Below are positions 34,988 through 44,917 of a DNA stretch of 64,000 nucleotides, piece after piece. The DNA lies in assembly GCF_030269545.1 (NCBI RefSeq), contig NZ_BSTN01000011.1:124001-188000 (forward strand), given 5' to 3'. Under the pieces are notes generated by a model that saw nothing but the letters and a program-made list of their open reading frames with translations, was not told where the DNA came from and did not search any database. The stretch comes from Actinomadura sp. NBRC 104425 (GTDB lineage Bacteria; Actinomycetota; Actinomycetes; Streptosporangiales; Streptosporangiaceae). The first letter of the stretch is position 1. Every line of letters starts with the position of its first letter. Position numbers and translations under genes: made by a program.

Positions 34988-37333
34988 TCACCGGCGGCGG
35001 CGCGGCGTCATGACGCGGCCGATCGCCTTGCGGGCCACCGCGAACGCCGCCGCCACCGCCGGATCGGGATGGTTGCGGCCCTTGCGCCAGTACCGCTGGG
35101 CGAGCCGCCGGTTGCCGGACGAGGCGTAGACGCGCCCCAGATGCGCGTACGCGGCCCCGACCATCTCCGGCGTCGCGGCGTCGGAGGCGAGCACCCGGTG
35201 CAGGGCGTCCTCGGCGTCCTCCGGCGGCTGCACCAGGCACCCGAGATGGAACGCCGCCTCCACCGCCACCGCCGGATCATCCGCATCGAGCGCCGCCTCA
35301 TAGGCGTCGAGCGCGGCGCGCATGTCGAGGAACCGCCCGGCCAGCCCGCCGAGCACCAGCGCCGCGCGCGGCGCGTGCTCGGGATGGCCGATATCGATGA
35401 CGCGCTGGAACGCCCGCGCCGCCGACACCGCCGAGAACCGCTGCGAATGGACGATGCCGGCCTCGTACCAGGCCCGCGACGCCACCTCCGCGTCTCCGAG
35501 CTCGGCCGCCAGCTCCCACAGCGCCAGCGCCGAGCGCCCCTCGCCGCACACCTCGCTGGCGACCACGCCGAGGTTGAAGGCGATCTGCGCCGCCTGGGGG
35601 CCGCCGCGCTGGACATGGTCGAGGCACGCCTCGCGCACCCGCTCGACGAGGTCGTCGCGTCCGATCCGGCACAGGAACCGGGCCGCGGGGACCACGGCCT
35701 CGGCCACCCCCTCCTCGGCGACATCGGCGACGGCCTCGTCCTCGAACACCCCGACGCAGGCGTTCACGTACCGGTCCAGTTCGGCGTCGGTCTGGGCGAG
35801 CCTGACGAGCTTGGCCGCCGCCAGCACGGCGTAGCGGGGCGCGCGCCCGGCCAGCGCGCCGACGTAGGCAGACACCGCCGCCTCCTCGTCCCCGGCCTGC
35901 TCGGAGATCAGCCCGGCGCAGTAGGCCGCCCACTCGCGCGTCGGGCTGGCGGCCTCGTTCATCAGATGCCGCATGAGCGGTCCGACGCCCGGTATCGCCC
36001 ACGGCCCGCCCGGCCGCATCCCGTCCCCGATCGCCACGGCGATCAGGTGGGCGGCCTGGCGGGTCACCGGGTCGGGGCTGCGCAGCACCTCCGCGAACAG
36101 CCGGGCGGCCTCGTCGTCGTCCCCGCGGGCGATTGCGAACTGCGCCTGCAGGACGTGCGCCTGCGCCATGTCCTGCGGCTGCAGCCCGACCGGATGCCGC
36201 CTGGCCTCGTCCAGCAGCGCCTGCGCCGCCTCCTCGTCGCCGCGCGCCAGCCGCACCCGGGCCAGCTGGAGCTTCAGCCGCGGCGCGAACAGGTACTCGC
36301 GCTCGATCGCCTCGGTCAGCAGCCGCTCGGCCTCCTCCAGCTCGCCCCGCAGCGCGAACAGCACCGACAGCTCCACCACGGCGTCGGCCGTGTGGAACGG
36401 CGAGTCCCACGCGATGATCCGTTTGAGCACGCGCTCGGCCTCGCCGGTCTCGCCGGCGCGCCGCAGCAGCCCGGCCAGCGCCAGCCCGTCGTAGGGCGCG
36501 GTCAGCGCGTCCCCCCACTCGAAGGCGATCCGCATGGCCTCGATGACGCCCTGTTCGTCGCCGAGGCGTTCGCGCAGCCCCGCCAGCTTGTGCGCGGCCC
36601 GCGCCGTCACCTCGCGGTGGCCCGCGGCGACCGCCTTCTCCAGCAGGGCGCGCGCCCGGTCGGGGGCCTGCTCGCGGCACAGGTCGGCCAGCGCCAGCAT
36701 CGCCCGCGGCGCGGTCGCGAAGTGGTCCTCGCGCAGGATCCGCTCCAGCGCGGCGCGCGCCGCCGGCACGTCGCCGTCCTGCAGCAGCGCCTCGGCCAGG
36801 TACCAGCGGGCCACGGCCGCCGCGTCGGCGTCGTCGCTGTGCGCGGCCTGCCGCCAGGCCCGCCGGGCCAGCTCCCTGTCGCCGCGCCGGGCGTACCACG
36901 CCGTCTTGCCGATCGCCACCGCCTCCAGCGGTGTCACCCGCGCCAGGCGCTCGGCGCCCTCGTCGGCCGTCGGCAGCGCCGGCAGCAGCACCCGGCCGAC
37001 CTGGTCGGCGAGCGCGTAGCGCCCCGGGCCGTCGGGGACCAGCAGCGCCGGTTCGGTGCACGCCTCGTCCAGCGCCTCGGCGAACTCTTCTCGGGTCAGC
37101 GCCGGATGCGGCCGCAGCGCGGCCATGCGCCGCGCCGCCTGCGGATAGAGCCTGTCGGCGGGGACCGACGTGCCTGCCGCCTGCCACCAGTCGAACATCG
37201 CCATCACCGTGGCGTAGCAGGCGGGGCACTCGGTCAGGGCCGCGTCGAGCCGCCGCCTGAGCCTGCCCGCCAGTTCGAGCTCGTCCTCGTACTGCCGGAG
37301 CGGATCGCTCCACATGTCCCCGCCGGTTCCCAT
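34988..37333 (-). CDS. Large tetratricopeptide-repeat protein
   Basis: A 781-residue, almost wholly helical protein with many TPR units, for example ARRAWRQAAHSDDADAAAVARWYLAEALLQDGD (residues about 165-197) and similar spaced A/G/Y positions to the end. The first about 130 residues differ and carry CPAC near residue 36 and a W/F-rich patch. The ATG follows AAGGAGCTGCC. TPR arrays mediate protein-protein contacts; no catalytic domain is seen. Partner unknown. Confidence 0.85.
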   Translation of the reverse strand: MGTGGDMWSDPLRQYEDELELAGRLRRRLDAALTECPACYATVMAMFDWWQAAGTSVPADRLYPQAARRMAALRPHPALTREEFAEALDEACTEPALLVPDGPGRYALADQVGRVLLPALPTADEGAERLARVTPLEAVAIGKTAWYARRGDRELARRAWRQAAHSDDADAAAVARWYLAEALLQDGDVPAARAALERILREDHFATAPRAMLALADLCREQAPDRARALLEKAVAAGHREVTARAAHKLAGLRERLGDEQGVIEAMRIAFEWGDALTAPYDGLALAGLLRRAGETGEAERVLKRIIAWDSPFHTADAVVELSVLFALRGELEEAERLLTEAIEREYLFAPRLKLQLARVRLARGDEEAAQALLDEARRHPVGLQPQDMAQAHVLQAQFAIARGDDDEAARLFAEVLRSPDPVTRQAAHLIAVAIGDGMRPGGPWAIPGVGPLMRHLMNEAASPTREWAAYCAGLISEQAGDEEAAVSAYVGALAGRAPRYAVLAAAKLVRLAQTDAELDRYVNACVGVFEDEAVADVAEEGVAEAVVPAARFLCRIGRDDLVERVREACLDHVQRGGPQAAQIAFNLGVVASEVCGEGRSALALWELAAELGDAEVASRAWYEAGIVHSQRFSAVSAARAFQRVIDIGHPEHAPRAALVLGGLAGRFLDMRAALDAYEAALDADDPAVAVEAAFHLGCLVQPPEDAEDALHRVLASDAATPEMVGAAYAHLGRVYASSGNRRLAQRYWRKGRNHPDPAVAAAFAVARKAIGRVMTPRRRR

Positions 37334-37608
37334 GGCAGCTCCTTCGGAGAACGCTACGTGACCAGAGAGATGCTCTCCGCATCGACGCTACGCCGCGCCG
37401 CCGCCGCCCGCGGCGTGATCCGCCGAACCGGTCGCGGTGAACGCGGCGTTTTCTTCCCGCCCGCCCGCACCGTGCGATAGTGACAAAAGGGGCTTATCGG
37501 GCAAACCTTGGACCTGGCGGGCGGCGACGTGCTGCCCGCACGGAGGGGTGGGCGGTCCGGGAGGCGGCCGACCGGAGCGGTGCCGGTGGGCCCTGCCGGT
37601 GGACGCTG

Positions 37609-38625
37609 CTAGTGGACGAGGTCGCGCAGGGCGCGGAGGGTGGGCTCGTCGCGGACGCCGGCGATCAGCAGGGTGGTCACGGGGCTGTCGCGCCACAGCT
37701 GGAGGCGTTCCTTGATGCGGCCGATGGGGCCGAGCAGGGAGATCGCGTCGGCCAGCTCGTCCGGCACGGCCTTGACCGCCTCGTCGCGGCGGCCGTCCAG
37801 GAACAGCTCCTGGACGCGGGCGGCCTGCTCGGCGTAGCCCAGCCGGCCGATCAGGTCGAGGTGGAAGTTGCGGTCGCGGGCGCCCATGCCGCCGATGTAG
37901 AACGCCAGCGGCACCTTGGCGAACTCCAGTGCCGCGGGCAGGTCGTCGGTGACGATCGTGGTGACGGTGGCGGCGATCTCGAAGCCCGGCGGGCGGCCCG
38001 CCAGCGACGCGCCGAACAGCGGTTCGATCTTGGCCGGGTCGACGAACAGCGGCAGCCAGCCCTGGGCGAGCTCGGCGGCGAGCGCGACGTTCTTCGGGCC
38101 CTCGGCGCCGAGGTAGACGGGGATGTCGGGACGCACCGGGTGCACGATCGACTTCAGCGGCTTGCCCAGCCCGGCGCCGCCCGGGTAGGGCAGCGGGTAG
38201 TGCGGGCCCGGGCTGGTCACGGGGGCCTCGCGGCGCCAGACCTGGCGCATGATGCCGATGTACTCGCGGGTGCGCGCGAGCGGCTTGGGGAACGGGGCCC
38301 CGTACCAGCCCTCCACGACCTGCGGTCCGGACGCGCCCACGCCCAGGATCAGCCGCCCGCCCGACAGGGCGTCGAGGGTGAGGGCGTGCATGGCGGTCGC
38401 GACGGGGGTGCGCGCCGACAGCTGCGCCACGGCGGTGCCCAGTTTGATCCGCTTGGTGCGGGCGGCGTACCAGGTCAGCGGGGTGAAGGCGTCCGAGCCG
38501 TACGCCTCGGCGGTGAACACCGCGTGGTAGCCGAGCCGGTCGGCGGCCTGCACCGTCTCGGTCTGGTCGTCGGGGTCGCGCTGCCAGTAGCCGACGTTGA
38601 TGCCGAGCTTGAGGTCCGCGGTCAC
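37609..38625 (-). CDS. LLM-class F420-dependent oxidoreductase
   Basis: A 338-residue luciferase-like monooxygenase-fold enzyme. It begins LKLGINVGYWQRDPDDQ and has RTKRIKLGTAVAQLSAR, LDALSGGRLILGVGASGPQ and PVYLGAEGPKNVALAAELAQGWLP, with these given as separate short landmarks. F420-dependent members reduce or oxidise small molecules in actinomycetes. The GTG at 38625 follows CCGGAGGG. It is monocistronic. Cofactor preference is inferred from the taxon and the subgroup pattern. Confidence 0.9.
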   Translation of the reverse strand: MTADLKLGINVGYWQRDPDDQTETVQAADRLGYHAVFTAEAYGSDAFTPLTWYAARTKRIKLGTAVAQLSARTPVATAMHALTLDALSGGRLILGVGASGPQVVEGWYGAPFPKPLARTREYIGIMRQVWRREAPVTSPGPHYPLPYPGGAGLGKPLKSIVHPVRPDIPVYLGAEGPKNVALAAELAQGWLPLFVDPAKIEPLFGASLAGRPPGFEIAATVTTIVTDDLPAALEFAKVPLAFYIGGMGARDRNFHLDLIGRLGYAEQAARVQELFLDGRRDEAVKAVPDELADAISLLGPIGRIKERLQLWRDSPVTTLLIAGVRDEPTLRALRDLVH

Positions 38626-38792
38626 AGTGGCACCCTCCGGGGTCGTTGGCGCACCGCGATACTAGAACAGGTTCTACTTTGCGGGGAAGGCGGCTCCGGG
38701 CAGCGGCCGGGGCCGCGACCGGCGGCCGCGGCCCCGGACGACGGCGCGTCGGCGGGCCCGGGCAGGGCGGGCGGACGGACGCGCCGGGCGGA

Positions 38793-38993
38793 CTATGCGG
38801 TGCGTGCGGTGCCGAGCAGGGCCTGCCAGCCCTTCGCGGACAGGATCAGCGCCGGACCGGACGGGTCCTTGGAGTCGCGTACCGCATGCAGGCCGTCCGA
38901 CAGCGCGGCCACTTCGACGCACTGGTCTCCGCTGCCGCTGTATGAGGACGTGCGCCAGTGGGCGCGGGCGAGTTCGCGTTGCAGGTTGTTCAC
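38793..38993 (-). CDS. DUF397 small regulatory partner, second locus
   Basis: A 66-residue DUF397 protein (AHWRTSSYSGSGDQCVEVA, then VRDSKDPSGPALILS). Its ATG overlaps the stop of the WhiJ-like gene (ATGA), so the two are cotranslated. It is the third DUF397 gene in the window and lacks the RYDLRRSS end shared by the two island copies. Confidence 0.88.
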   Translation of the reverse strand: MNNLQRELARAHWRTSSYSGSGDQCVEVAALSDGLHAVRDSKDPSGPALILSAKGWQALLGTARTA

Positions 38994-39832
38994 AGGCTGC
39001 TCCCTGCTGCCTCGATGATGAGGTGCGCGGAATCCTCGGGGGACAATGCCGCCTCGACGATGCGGTCGAAGCGACGCCTGTGTACGCCTGTTTCCTCTGC
39101 GCTTTCAACGTAAACGTCACCCATGGTGCCTTCGACGTAGGCGATATCGGGGTCTGCCGGGTCCGGAAAGGACAGGATCGTGAACCGCCCGTCAAGCCCC
39201 GCGTGCTCACCCGCGGCGTACGGCAGCACCTGCACCGTGACGTTGGGTCGCTCCGACATGACGGCCAGTTTCCTGAGCTGGGCGTTCATCACCGAAGCCC
39301 CGCCGAGCGGCCGGTGCAGCACCGCCTCGTCCAGCACCACGTGCAGCAGCGGCGCGTCCTTACGGTCGAGCAAGTTTTGCCGTACCTTGCGCGCGGCGAT
39401 GCGGCGCTCGATCTCCGTCTGCCCGGGCAGCATCCGCCCGGCGGTGATGACCGCGCGGGCGTACTCCTCGGTCTGCAGCAGCCCGTGCACCAGCTGCGGG
39501 TCCCAGGTGCGGATGGCGGACGCCGAGTCCTCCAGCGCGACGTAACTTCCGGCGAAAACGTCGGCGTAAGCGGTCCACCAGCCGCGCTGGCCCGCATCGC
39601 GCGCCAGCGTGATCAGGGCGTCCCGTTCGGGGCTGGGCACCCCGTACAGCTCCAGCATGCGGGCGACGTCGGCGACTTTCGGCCGGGTCTGCCCCGTCTC
39701 CACCCGCGACACCGTGGCCCGCGACCAGTCGAGCCGGTCCGCCACGTCCTGCAACGTCAGGCCCAGGTTCTCGCGCAGCCGGCGCAGCTCCCGGGCCAGC
39801 CGACGACCTCGTACGGTCGGCCGATATGTCAT
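38990..39832 (-). CDS. WhiJ-like XRE regulator with DUF5753 domain, second locus
   Basis: A 280-residue paralogue of the protein at 3549-4394. The XRE domain (RLARELRRLRENLGLTLQDVA, then LDWSRATVSRVETGQ) is near residues 10-50, and the DUF5753 part includes WDPQLVHGLLQTEEYARAVI and VQVLPYAAGEHAGL. I chose the ATG at 39832 because family proteins begin shortly before PTVR; a GTG at 39862 adds ten residues and neither has a strong ribosome binding site, so leaderless translation is possible. It is divergent from an RsbW-like gene. Confidence 0.87.
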   Translation of the reverse strand: MTYRPTVRGRRLARELRRLRENLGLTLQDVADRLDWSRATVSRVETGQTRPKVADVARMLELYGVPSPERDALITLARDAGQRGWWTAYADVFAGSYVALEDSASAIRTWDPQLVHGLLQTEEYARAVITAGRMLPGQTEIERRIAARKVRQNLLDRKDAPLLHVVLDEAVLHRPLGGASVMNAQLRKLAVMSERPNVTVQVLPYAAGEHAGLDGRFTILSFPDPADPDIAYVEGTMGDVYVESAEETGVHRRRFDRIVEAALSPEDSAHLIIEAAGSSL

Positions 39833-39913
39833 GAGGGCAGAGTCTGTCGTTTCGGTCGGCACCTCTCAACGCAATTGCCGAAGCCGGTAAGGGCAATCTC
39901 GCCAAGGGTGTTG

Positions 39914-39934
39914 CGCGAATGAGATTCTCACGCG
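39914..39934. promoter_or_regulatory. Palindromic site in the second whiJ-type locus
   Basis: CGCG-AA-TGAGATTCTCA-CGCG: an 11-bp palindrome (39920-39930) flanked by CGCG at 39914-39917 and 39931-39934. It lies between the divergent WhiJ-like and RsbW-like genes and shares TGAGATTCT with the first locus (4544-4552). Confidence 0.45.
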
Positions 39935-40030
39935 AGGCTCATGGAAGAGTAACCGCGGGGGGACCCACAGTAACGGGACGATTGATGACCGCGTAGTCGG
40001 CCGACACCTCTTTTGATCGCGGGAGGGCCC

Positions 40031-40528
40031 GTGCACAGGACGACAGAACTCATTCACGACATTTCGCCGCCGTGTGCGGTGCCGGGCGGGGAGCCCGGCA
40101 TCCGCGAGGGCTGGGCCTGGTCCCTGCCGCGCGGCCCGGCGTGCGCCCGCCATGCCCGGGCGCTCCTGGCCGAGACGCTCGCCGACCTGGGAGTGCCCCG
40201 CGACCCGATCGCCGACGCCAAGCTGATGGTGAGCGAGCTGGCCACCAACGCCTACCAGCACGCCGCCGACTACGGCCCGCACGAACTGTGGCTGGCGGTC
40301 GACGGCGACGCGCAGCCGCCCGCGGAGATCCGCTGCGCGGTGTTCGACGCCTACGCCGACGCCCGGCTGCCCGGCTACTCGTGGACGTCCGGCGACTGCG
40401 GCCGGGGCCTGAGCATCGTCGCCCAGATGTCGCAGGGCCGCTGGGGCCTGGTGCACACGCTGTCGCGCCTGGGCACGCCCGTGCCGGGCAAGGCCGTGTG
40501 GTTCGCCGTGCGCACCCGCGCCGCCTGA
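40031..40528 (+). CDS. RsbW-like ATP-binding protein, second locus
   Basis: A 165-residue GHKL ATPase. The N-box reads KLMVSELATNAYQHA and the G-box DCGRGLSIVAQM, and the end PGKAVWFAVRT matches the ends of the island paralogue and its remnant. The GTG follows GGGAGGGCCC. It is divergent from the WhiJ/DUF397 pair. Likely an anti-sigma or anti-anti-sigma kinase; partner unknown. Confidence 0.86.
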   Translation: MHRTTELIHDISPPCAVPGGEPGIREGWAWSLPRGPACARHARALLAETLADLGVPRDPIADAKLMVSELATNAYQHAADYGPHELWLAVDGDAQPPAEIRCAVFDAYADARLPGYSWTSGDCGRGLSIVAQMSQGRWGLVHTLSRLGTPVPGKAVWFAVRTRAA

Positions 40529-40646
40529 CGCCCCGGCCCCCGGGCGTCTCGGGCCCCTCGGCGCCCAGGCCGTCCCGCGACCCGACGTAGGGCATTTCAC
40601 GTGGTCGCCGCTTGGGCGGTTCAGGGGGTATGTCATGCTGTGCAGT

Positions 40647-40821
40647 CGACGGACGCGGAGGAACCCGGTGTGAATCCGGGGCTGTGCCCGCAACTGTGAC
40701 CGGGGAGTTCTCCCCCGCGCACGGCCACGGCGGCGACGCTGGAAGGCCGGGGGAGCGGTGCCGACCCTGACGGGGCCGGCGCCGGAACGTCGATCCGGGA
40801 GCCAGGAGACTCCGGCCGTCG
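40647..40821 (+). promoter_or_regulatory. Cobalamin riboswitch upstream of the cob operon
   Basis: CGACGG (40647-40652) pairs with CCGTCG (40816-40821). Between them are GGAGGAACCCGGTGTGAATC (from 40657), CCCGCAACTGTGACCGGGGAG, GCTGGAAGGCC and the B12 box GAGCCAGGAGACTC (about 40799-40812). Its peripheral stem is longer than that of the cobN riboswitch. The first gene starts 39 nt downstream. Confidence 0.93.
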
Positions 40822-40860
40822 CAGCCGACCGCCACGGGCGTGGACACCCGAGGGGAAAGG

Positions 40861-42939
40861 ATGACGACGCATGCCCCGTCTGATGGGCCGATGAGCCGCC
40901 CGGCCGCCGAAGAAGAGACGGCCCCCCGCACCCCCCGCTACCCGTTCTCCGCCGTCGTCGGGATGGCCGACCTCAAGCTCGCGCTGCTGGTCAACGCGGT
41001 GTCACCGGGAGTGGGCGGGGTGCTGGTGCGCGGCGAGAAGGGCACCGCCAAGTCGACGATCGTGCGGGCGCTCGCCGGGCTGCTGCCGCCGGTGCGGGTG
41101 GTGGACGGCTGCCGGTTCTCCTGCGACCCGGACGCCCCCGACCCCGCCTGCCCCGACGGCCCGCACACCGGGCACGGCGCGCGGCGCCGGCCCGCCCGCC
41201 TGGTGGAGCTGCCCGTCGGCGCGTCCGACGACCGGCTCACCGGCTCGCTCGACGTCGAACGGGCCCTCACCGAGGGCGTGAAGGCGTTCGAGCCGGGCCT
41301 GCTGGCCGCCGCGCACCGCGGGGTGCTGTACGTCGACGAGGTGAACCTGCTGCACGACCACCTGGTCGACCTGCTGCTGGACGCCGCCGCGATGGGCGAG
41401 TCGCACGTCGAGCGCGAGGGCGTGTCGGTGCGGCACGCGGCGCGGTTCCTGCTGGTCGGCACCATGAACCCGGAGGAGGGCGAGCTGCGCCCGCAGCTGC
41501 TGGACCGCTTCGGGCTCACCGTCGAGGTCGCCGCCACCCGCGACCCGGACGAGCGCGCCGAGGTGGTGCGGCGCCGGCTGCGCTACGAGCAGTCCCCGGC
41601 CGACTTCGCCGCCGCGTGGGCCGCGGAGGAGGAGGCGCTGGCCGCCCGCATCGCCGCCGCGCGCGACCGGCTGCCCCGGGTGGAGCTGACCGACGCGGCG
41701 CTGCGCCAGATCACCGCCGTGTGCGCCGCGTTCGAGGTGGACGGGCTGCGCGCCGACCTGGTGACCGCGCGGGCCGCGATCGCGCTGGCCGCCTGGCACG
41801 GCCGCACGCAGGTGAGCACCGAGGACGTGCGCACGGCGGCGCGGCTGGCCCTGCCGCACCGGCGCCGCCGCGACCCGTTCGACGCCCCCGGCCTCGACAC
41901 CCGCAAGCTGGACGAGGTGCTCGACGCGCACGACGACCGGCCGCCCGAACCCCCCGACGGCGACGGGCCGCCCCCGCCCGGCGGGCCCGGCGGCGGGCCG
42001 TCCGGCACGTCACCGGACGCCCCGTCCGCCGACGCCCCGCAGGCGGGCGGCGCCGGCGGCGAGCCTGACACCGGCGACCCGGACGCCGGCGGCTCGGGTG
42101 GGGCCGGTGCGCGGCGCGAGGACGAGCCCGCGCCCGCCGACGCCGCCTACCGGCCGCGCCTGTTCACCGTCCCCGGCACCGGCACCGGCGCGCCCGGCCG
42201 CCGCTCCAAGGCGCGCAGCCCGCACGGCCGCGTCAGCGGCGCCCGCCCCGGCTCCCGCGGCCTGCACCTGACCGCCACGCTGCGCGCCGCCGCACCGCAC
42301 CAGCGCGCCCGCGGCCGCACCGGGCCCGGCCTGGTCGTCGCCGCCGAGGACCTGCGCGAGGCGGTGCGGGACGGACGCGAGGGCAACCTCGTGCTGTTCG
42401 TCGTCGACGCCAGCGGGTCGATGGCCGCGCGGCAGCGGATGCGCGCGGTGAAGGGGGCGGTGCTCAGCCTGCTGCTGGACGCCTACCAGCGCCGCGACAA
42501 GGTCGGCCTGATCACCTTCCGGGGGCGGGACGCCGCGCTGGTGCTGCCGCCGACCTCGTCGGTCGAGGCGGGCGCGCGCCGCCTGGAGCGGCTGCCCACC
42601 GGCGGCCGCACCCCGCTGACCGCCGGGCTGCTGCGCGCCGCCGAGGTGCTGCGCGTCGAGCGGCTGCGCGACCCGTCCCGGCGTCCGCTGCTGGTCGTGG
42701 TGACCGACGGCCGCGCCACCCACGGACCCGATCCGTCCGCCGCCGCGGCCCGGCTCGCCGGCGTGGCCTGCGTCGTGGTCGACTGCGAGACGGGGCCGGT
42801 GCGCCTGGGGCTGGCGGCCGAGCTGGGCGGGCGGCTGGGCGCGCAGGTGGTCCGGCTGGACGAGCTGGCCGCCGGGTCCCTCGCCGGAATCGTCCGGGAC
42901 GCCCGGACGGCGCCCGCCCGCATGAGAAGGGGGGCCTAG
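40861..42939 (+). CDS. Cobaltochelatase/magnesium-chelatase AAA+ and VWA subunit (ChlI-ChlD type)
   Basis: A 692-residue two-domain protein. The N-terminal AAA+ half has P-loop GEKGTAKST (58-66), Walker B GVLYVDEVNLL and the sensor GTMNPEEGELRPQLLDRF, as in ChlI/BchI. A Pro/Gly/Asp-rich linker (about 360-430) joins a C-terminal VWA domain with MIDAS motif DASGS near residue 516 and TDGRATHGPD. It would energise CobN, replacing CobS and CobT of proteobacteria. The ATG at 40861 follows GAGGGGAAAGG. It opens the riboswitch-controlled operon; cobO starts 3 nt after its stop. Confidence 0.93.
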   Translation: MTTHAPSDGPMSRPAAEEETAPRTPRYPFSAVVGMADLKLALLVNAVSPGVGGVLVRGEKGTAKSTIVRALAGLLPPVRVVDGCRFSCDPDAPDPACPDGPHTGHGARRRPARLVELPVGASDDRLTGSLDVERALTEGVKAFEPGLLAAAHRGVLYVDEVNLLHDHLVDLLLDAAAMGESHVEREGVSVRHAARFLLVGTMNPEEGELRPQLLDRFGLTVEVAATRDPDERAEVVRRRLRYEQSPADFAAAWAAEEEALAARIAAARDRLPRVELTDAALRQITAVCAAFEVDGLRADLVTARAAIALAAWHGRTQVSTEDVRTAARLALPHRRRRDPFDAPGLDTRKLDEVLDAHDDRPPEPPDGDGPPPPGGPGGGPSGTSPDAPSADAPQAGGAGGEPDTGDPDAGGSGGAGARREDEPAPADAAYRPRLFTVPGTGTGAPGRRSKARSPHGRVSGARPGSRGLHLTATLRAAAPHQRARGRTGPGLVVAAEDLREAVRDGREGNLVLFVVDASGSMAARQRMRAVKGAVLSLLLDAYQRRDKVGLITFRGRDAALVLPPTSSVEAGARRLERLPTGGRTPLTAGLLRAAEVLRVERLRDPSRRPLLVVVTDGRATHGPDPSAAAARLAGVACVVVDCETGPVRLGLAAELGGRLGAQVVRLDELAAGSLAGIVRDARTAPARMRRGA

Positions 42940-42942
42940 GCG

Positions 42943-43545
42943 ATGCCGCAGGGGAAGCCGGTTCAGGTGCCCGACGACGGGCTGACGACGCGGCAGCGCC
43001 GCAACCGGCCGCTGGTGATCGTGCACACCGGGCCCGGCAAGGGCAAGTCCACCGCCGCGTTCGGGCTGGCGCTGCGGGCCTGGAACCAGGGCTGGCCGAT
43101 CGGGGTGTTCCAGTTCGTCAAGTCCGCCAAGTGGCGCATCGGCGAGGAGCGGGCGCTGCGCGTGCTCGGCGACAGCGGCGAGGGCGGCCCGGTGACCTGG
43201 CACAAGATGGGCGAGGGCTGGTCGTGGATCCGCCGCCCCGGCACCGAGGCCGACCACGCGGCCGATGCGCGCGAGGGCTGGGAGCAGATCAAACGCGACC
43301 TGGCCGCCGAGACCTACCGGCTGTACGTGCTGGACGAGTTCACCTACCCGATGAAGTGGGGCTGGGTGGACGTCGACGACGTCATCGCCGCGCTCCGCAA
43401 GCGGCCGGGGCGGCAGCACGTGGTCATCACCGGGCGGGACGCCGATCCGCGGCTGGTGGAGTTCGCCGACCTGGTCACCGAGATGGGCAAGGTCAAGCAC
43501 CCGATGGACCGCGGCCAGAAGGGCCAGAAGGGCATCGAATGGTGA
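42943..43545 (+). CDS. cobO: Cob(I)yrinic acid a,c-diamide adenosyltransferase CobO
   Basis: A 200-residue P-loop enzyme that adenosylates the corrin cobalt using ATP. P-loop GPGKGKST is at 30-37; VLDEFTYPMKWGWVDVDDVIA (residues about 129-149) is the family Walker B region and VITGRDADPRLVEFADLVTEM follows. The ending GQKGIEW is typical of CobA/CobO. Second gene in the operon. Confidence 0.96.
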   Translation: MPQGKPVQVPDDGLTTRQRRNRPLVIVHTGPGKGKSTAAFGLALRAWNQGWPIGVFQFVKSAKWRIGEERALRVLGDSGEGGPVTWHKMGEGWSWIRRPGTEADHAADAREGWEQIKRDLAAETYRLYVLDEFTYPMKWGWVDVDDVIAALRKRPGRQHVVITGRDADPRLVEFADLVTEMGKVKHPMDRGQKGQKGIEW

Positions 43546-43567
43546 GCGCGCCCGCGGGGGGTGCGGC

Positions 43568-44917
43568 ATGAGCGTCCCCCGTCTGGTGGTCGCGGCGCCC
43601 GCCTCGGGGAGCGGCAAGACGACCGTCGCCACGGGGCTGATGGCGGCGCTGGCGGCACGGGGCCTGGCGGTGTCCCCCCACAAGGTGGGGCCGGACTACA
43701 TCGACCCGGGGTACCACGCGTTGGCGACCGGACGTCCCGGCCGCAACCTCGACCCCTGGCTGACGTCCGAGGAGCTCGTCGCGCCGCTGCTGCTGCACGG
43801 CGCGGCAGGGGCGGACGTGGCGGTCATCGAGGGCGTCATGGGCCTGTACGACGGTTTCGCCGGCGCCGGCGTGGACGACTCCGGGGGAGACTTCGCCTCC
43901 ACCGCCCACGTCGCCGCGCTGCTGGACGCGCCCGTCGTGCTGGTGGTGGACGCGGCGGCGGCGTCGGGCCGCTCCGTGGCGGCCACCGTGCACGGCTTCC
44001 GCACGTTCGGCAACGTGCGGTTCGGCGGGGTCGTCCTCAACCGGGTCGGGTCGGACGCGCACGAGCGGATGTGCCGCGACGCCCTCGCCGACGTCGGCCT
44101 GCCCGTGCTGGGCGCGCTGCGGCGGCACGACGACATCGCCACCCCGTCCCGGCACCTGGGGCTCGTCCCGGCGGCGGAACGCGACGCCGACGCGGTCGCC
44201 ACGGTGCGGCGCATGGGGGAGCTGGTCGCCGAATCCTGCGACCTGGACGCCGTCCTGGCGGTGGCGCGTTCCGCCCCGCCGCTGGCCGCCGCCCCCTGGG
44301 AGCCCCCGGCCGCGGAGCAGGTGCCGGGGCGTCGGCCGAGGATCGCGGTCGCCGGAGGCCCGGCGTTCACGTTCGGCTACGCCGAGAACGAGGAGCTGCT
44401 GGAGGCGGCGGGCGCGGAGGTCGTCCGGTTCGACCCGCTGCGCGACGAGCACCTGCCGCCCGGCACCCGGGGCGTGGTGATCGGCGGCGGGTTCCCCGAG
44501 ATGTACGCCGCGGAGCTGTCGGCCAACGAGCCGCTGCGCCGCGAGCTGGCGTCGTTCACCGGCCCCGTCTACGCCGAGTGCGCGGGCCTGCTGTACCTGG
44601 CGCGCGAGCTGGACGGCGCGCCCATGTGCGGGGTGCTGGGGGACGTGACCGCGACGATGGCCCCGCGGCTGACGCTGGGCTACCGGTCGGCGGTCGCGGT
44701 GTCGGACTCGGTGGTGGCGCGCACGGGCGAGCGGGTGCGCGGGCACGAGTTCCACCGCACCGTCACCGACCCCGGCCACGGCCCCACCCCGGCGTGGCAG
44801 TGGTCGCCGTCCGGGCCGGAGGGGTTCGTGCAGGGGGCGTGCGTCGCGTCCTACCTGCACCTGCACTGGGCCGGAGCGCCGCACTTGGCGCGGAGGATGG
44901 TGGACTCGTGCCGATGA
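43568..44917 (+). CDS. cobB: Cobyrinate/hydrogenobyrinate a,c-diamide synthase CobB (CbiA)
   Basis: A 449-residue glutamine-dependent amidase. The N-terminal ATPase has ASGSGKTTVATGL (residues about 13-25) and HKVGPDYIDPGYH. The C-terminal glutamine amidotransferase domain has the nucleophile cysteine in YAECAGLLYL (about residue 338) and a later GHEFHRT. It converts side chains a and c to amides. The ATG overlaps nothing upstream (22-bp gap) but its stop overlaps the next start by ATGA. Confidence 0.95.
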   Translation: MSVPRLVVAAPASGSGKTTVATGLMAALAARGLAVSPHKVGPDYIDPGYHALATGRPGRNLDPWLTSEELVAPLLLHGAAGADVAVIEGVMGLYDGFAGAGVDDSGGDFASTAHVAALLDAPVVLVVDAAAASGRSVAATVHGFRTFGNVRFGGVVLNRVGSDAHERMCRDALADVGLPVLGALRRHDDIATPSRHLGLVPAAERDADAVATVRRMGELVAESCDLDAVLAVARSAPPLAAAPWEPPAAEQVPGRRPRIAVAGGPAFTFGYAENEELLEAAGAEVVRFDPLRDEHLPPGTRGVVIGGGFPEMYAAELSANEPLRRELASFTGPVYAECAGLLYLARELDGAPMCGVLGDVTATMAPRLTLGYRSAVAVSDSVVARTGERVRGHEFHRTVTDPGHGPTPAWQWSPSGPEGFVQGACVASYLHLHWAGAPHLARRMVDSCR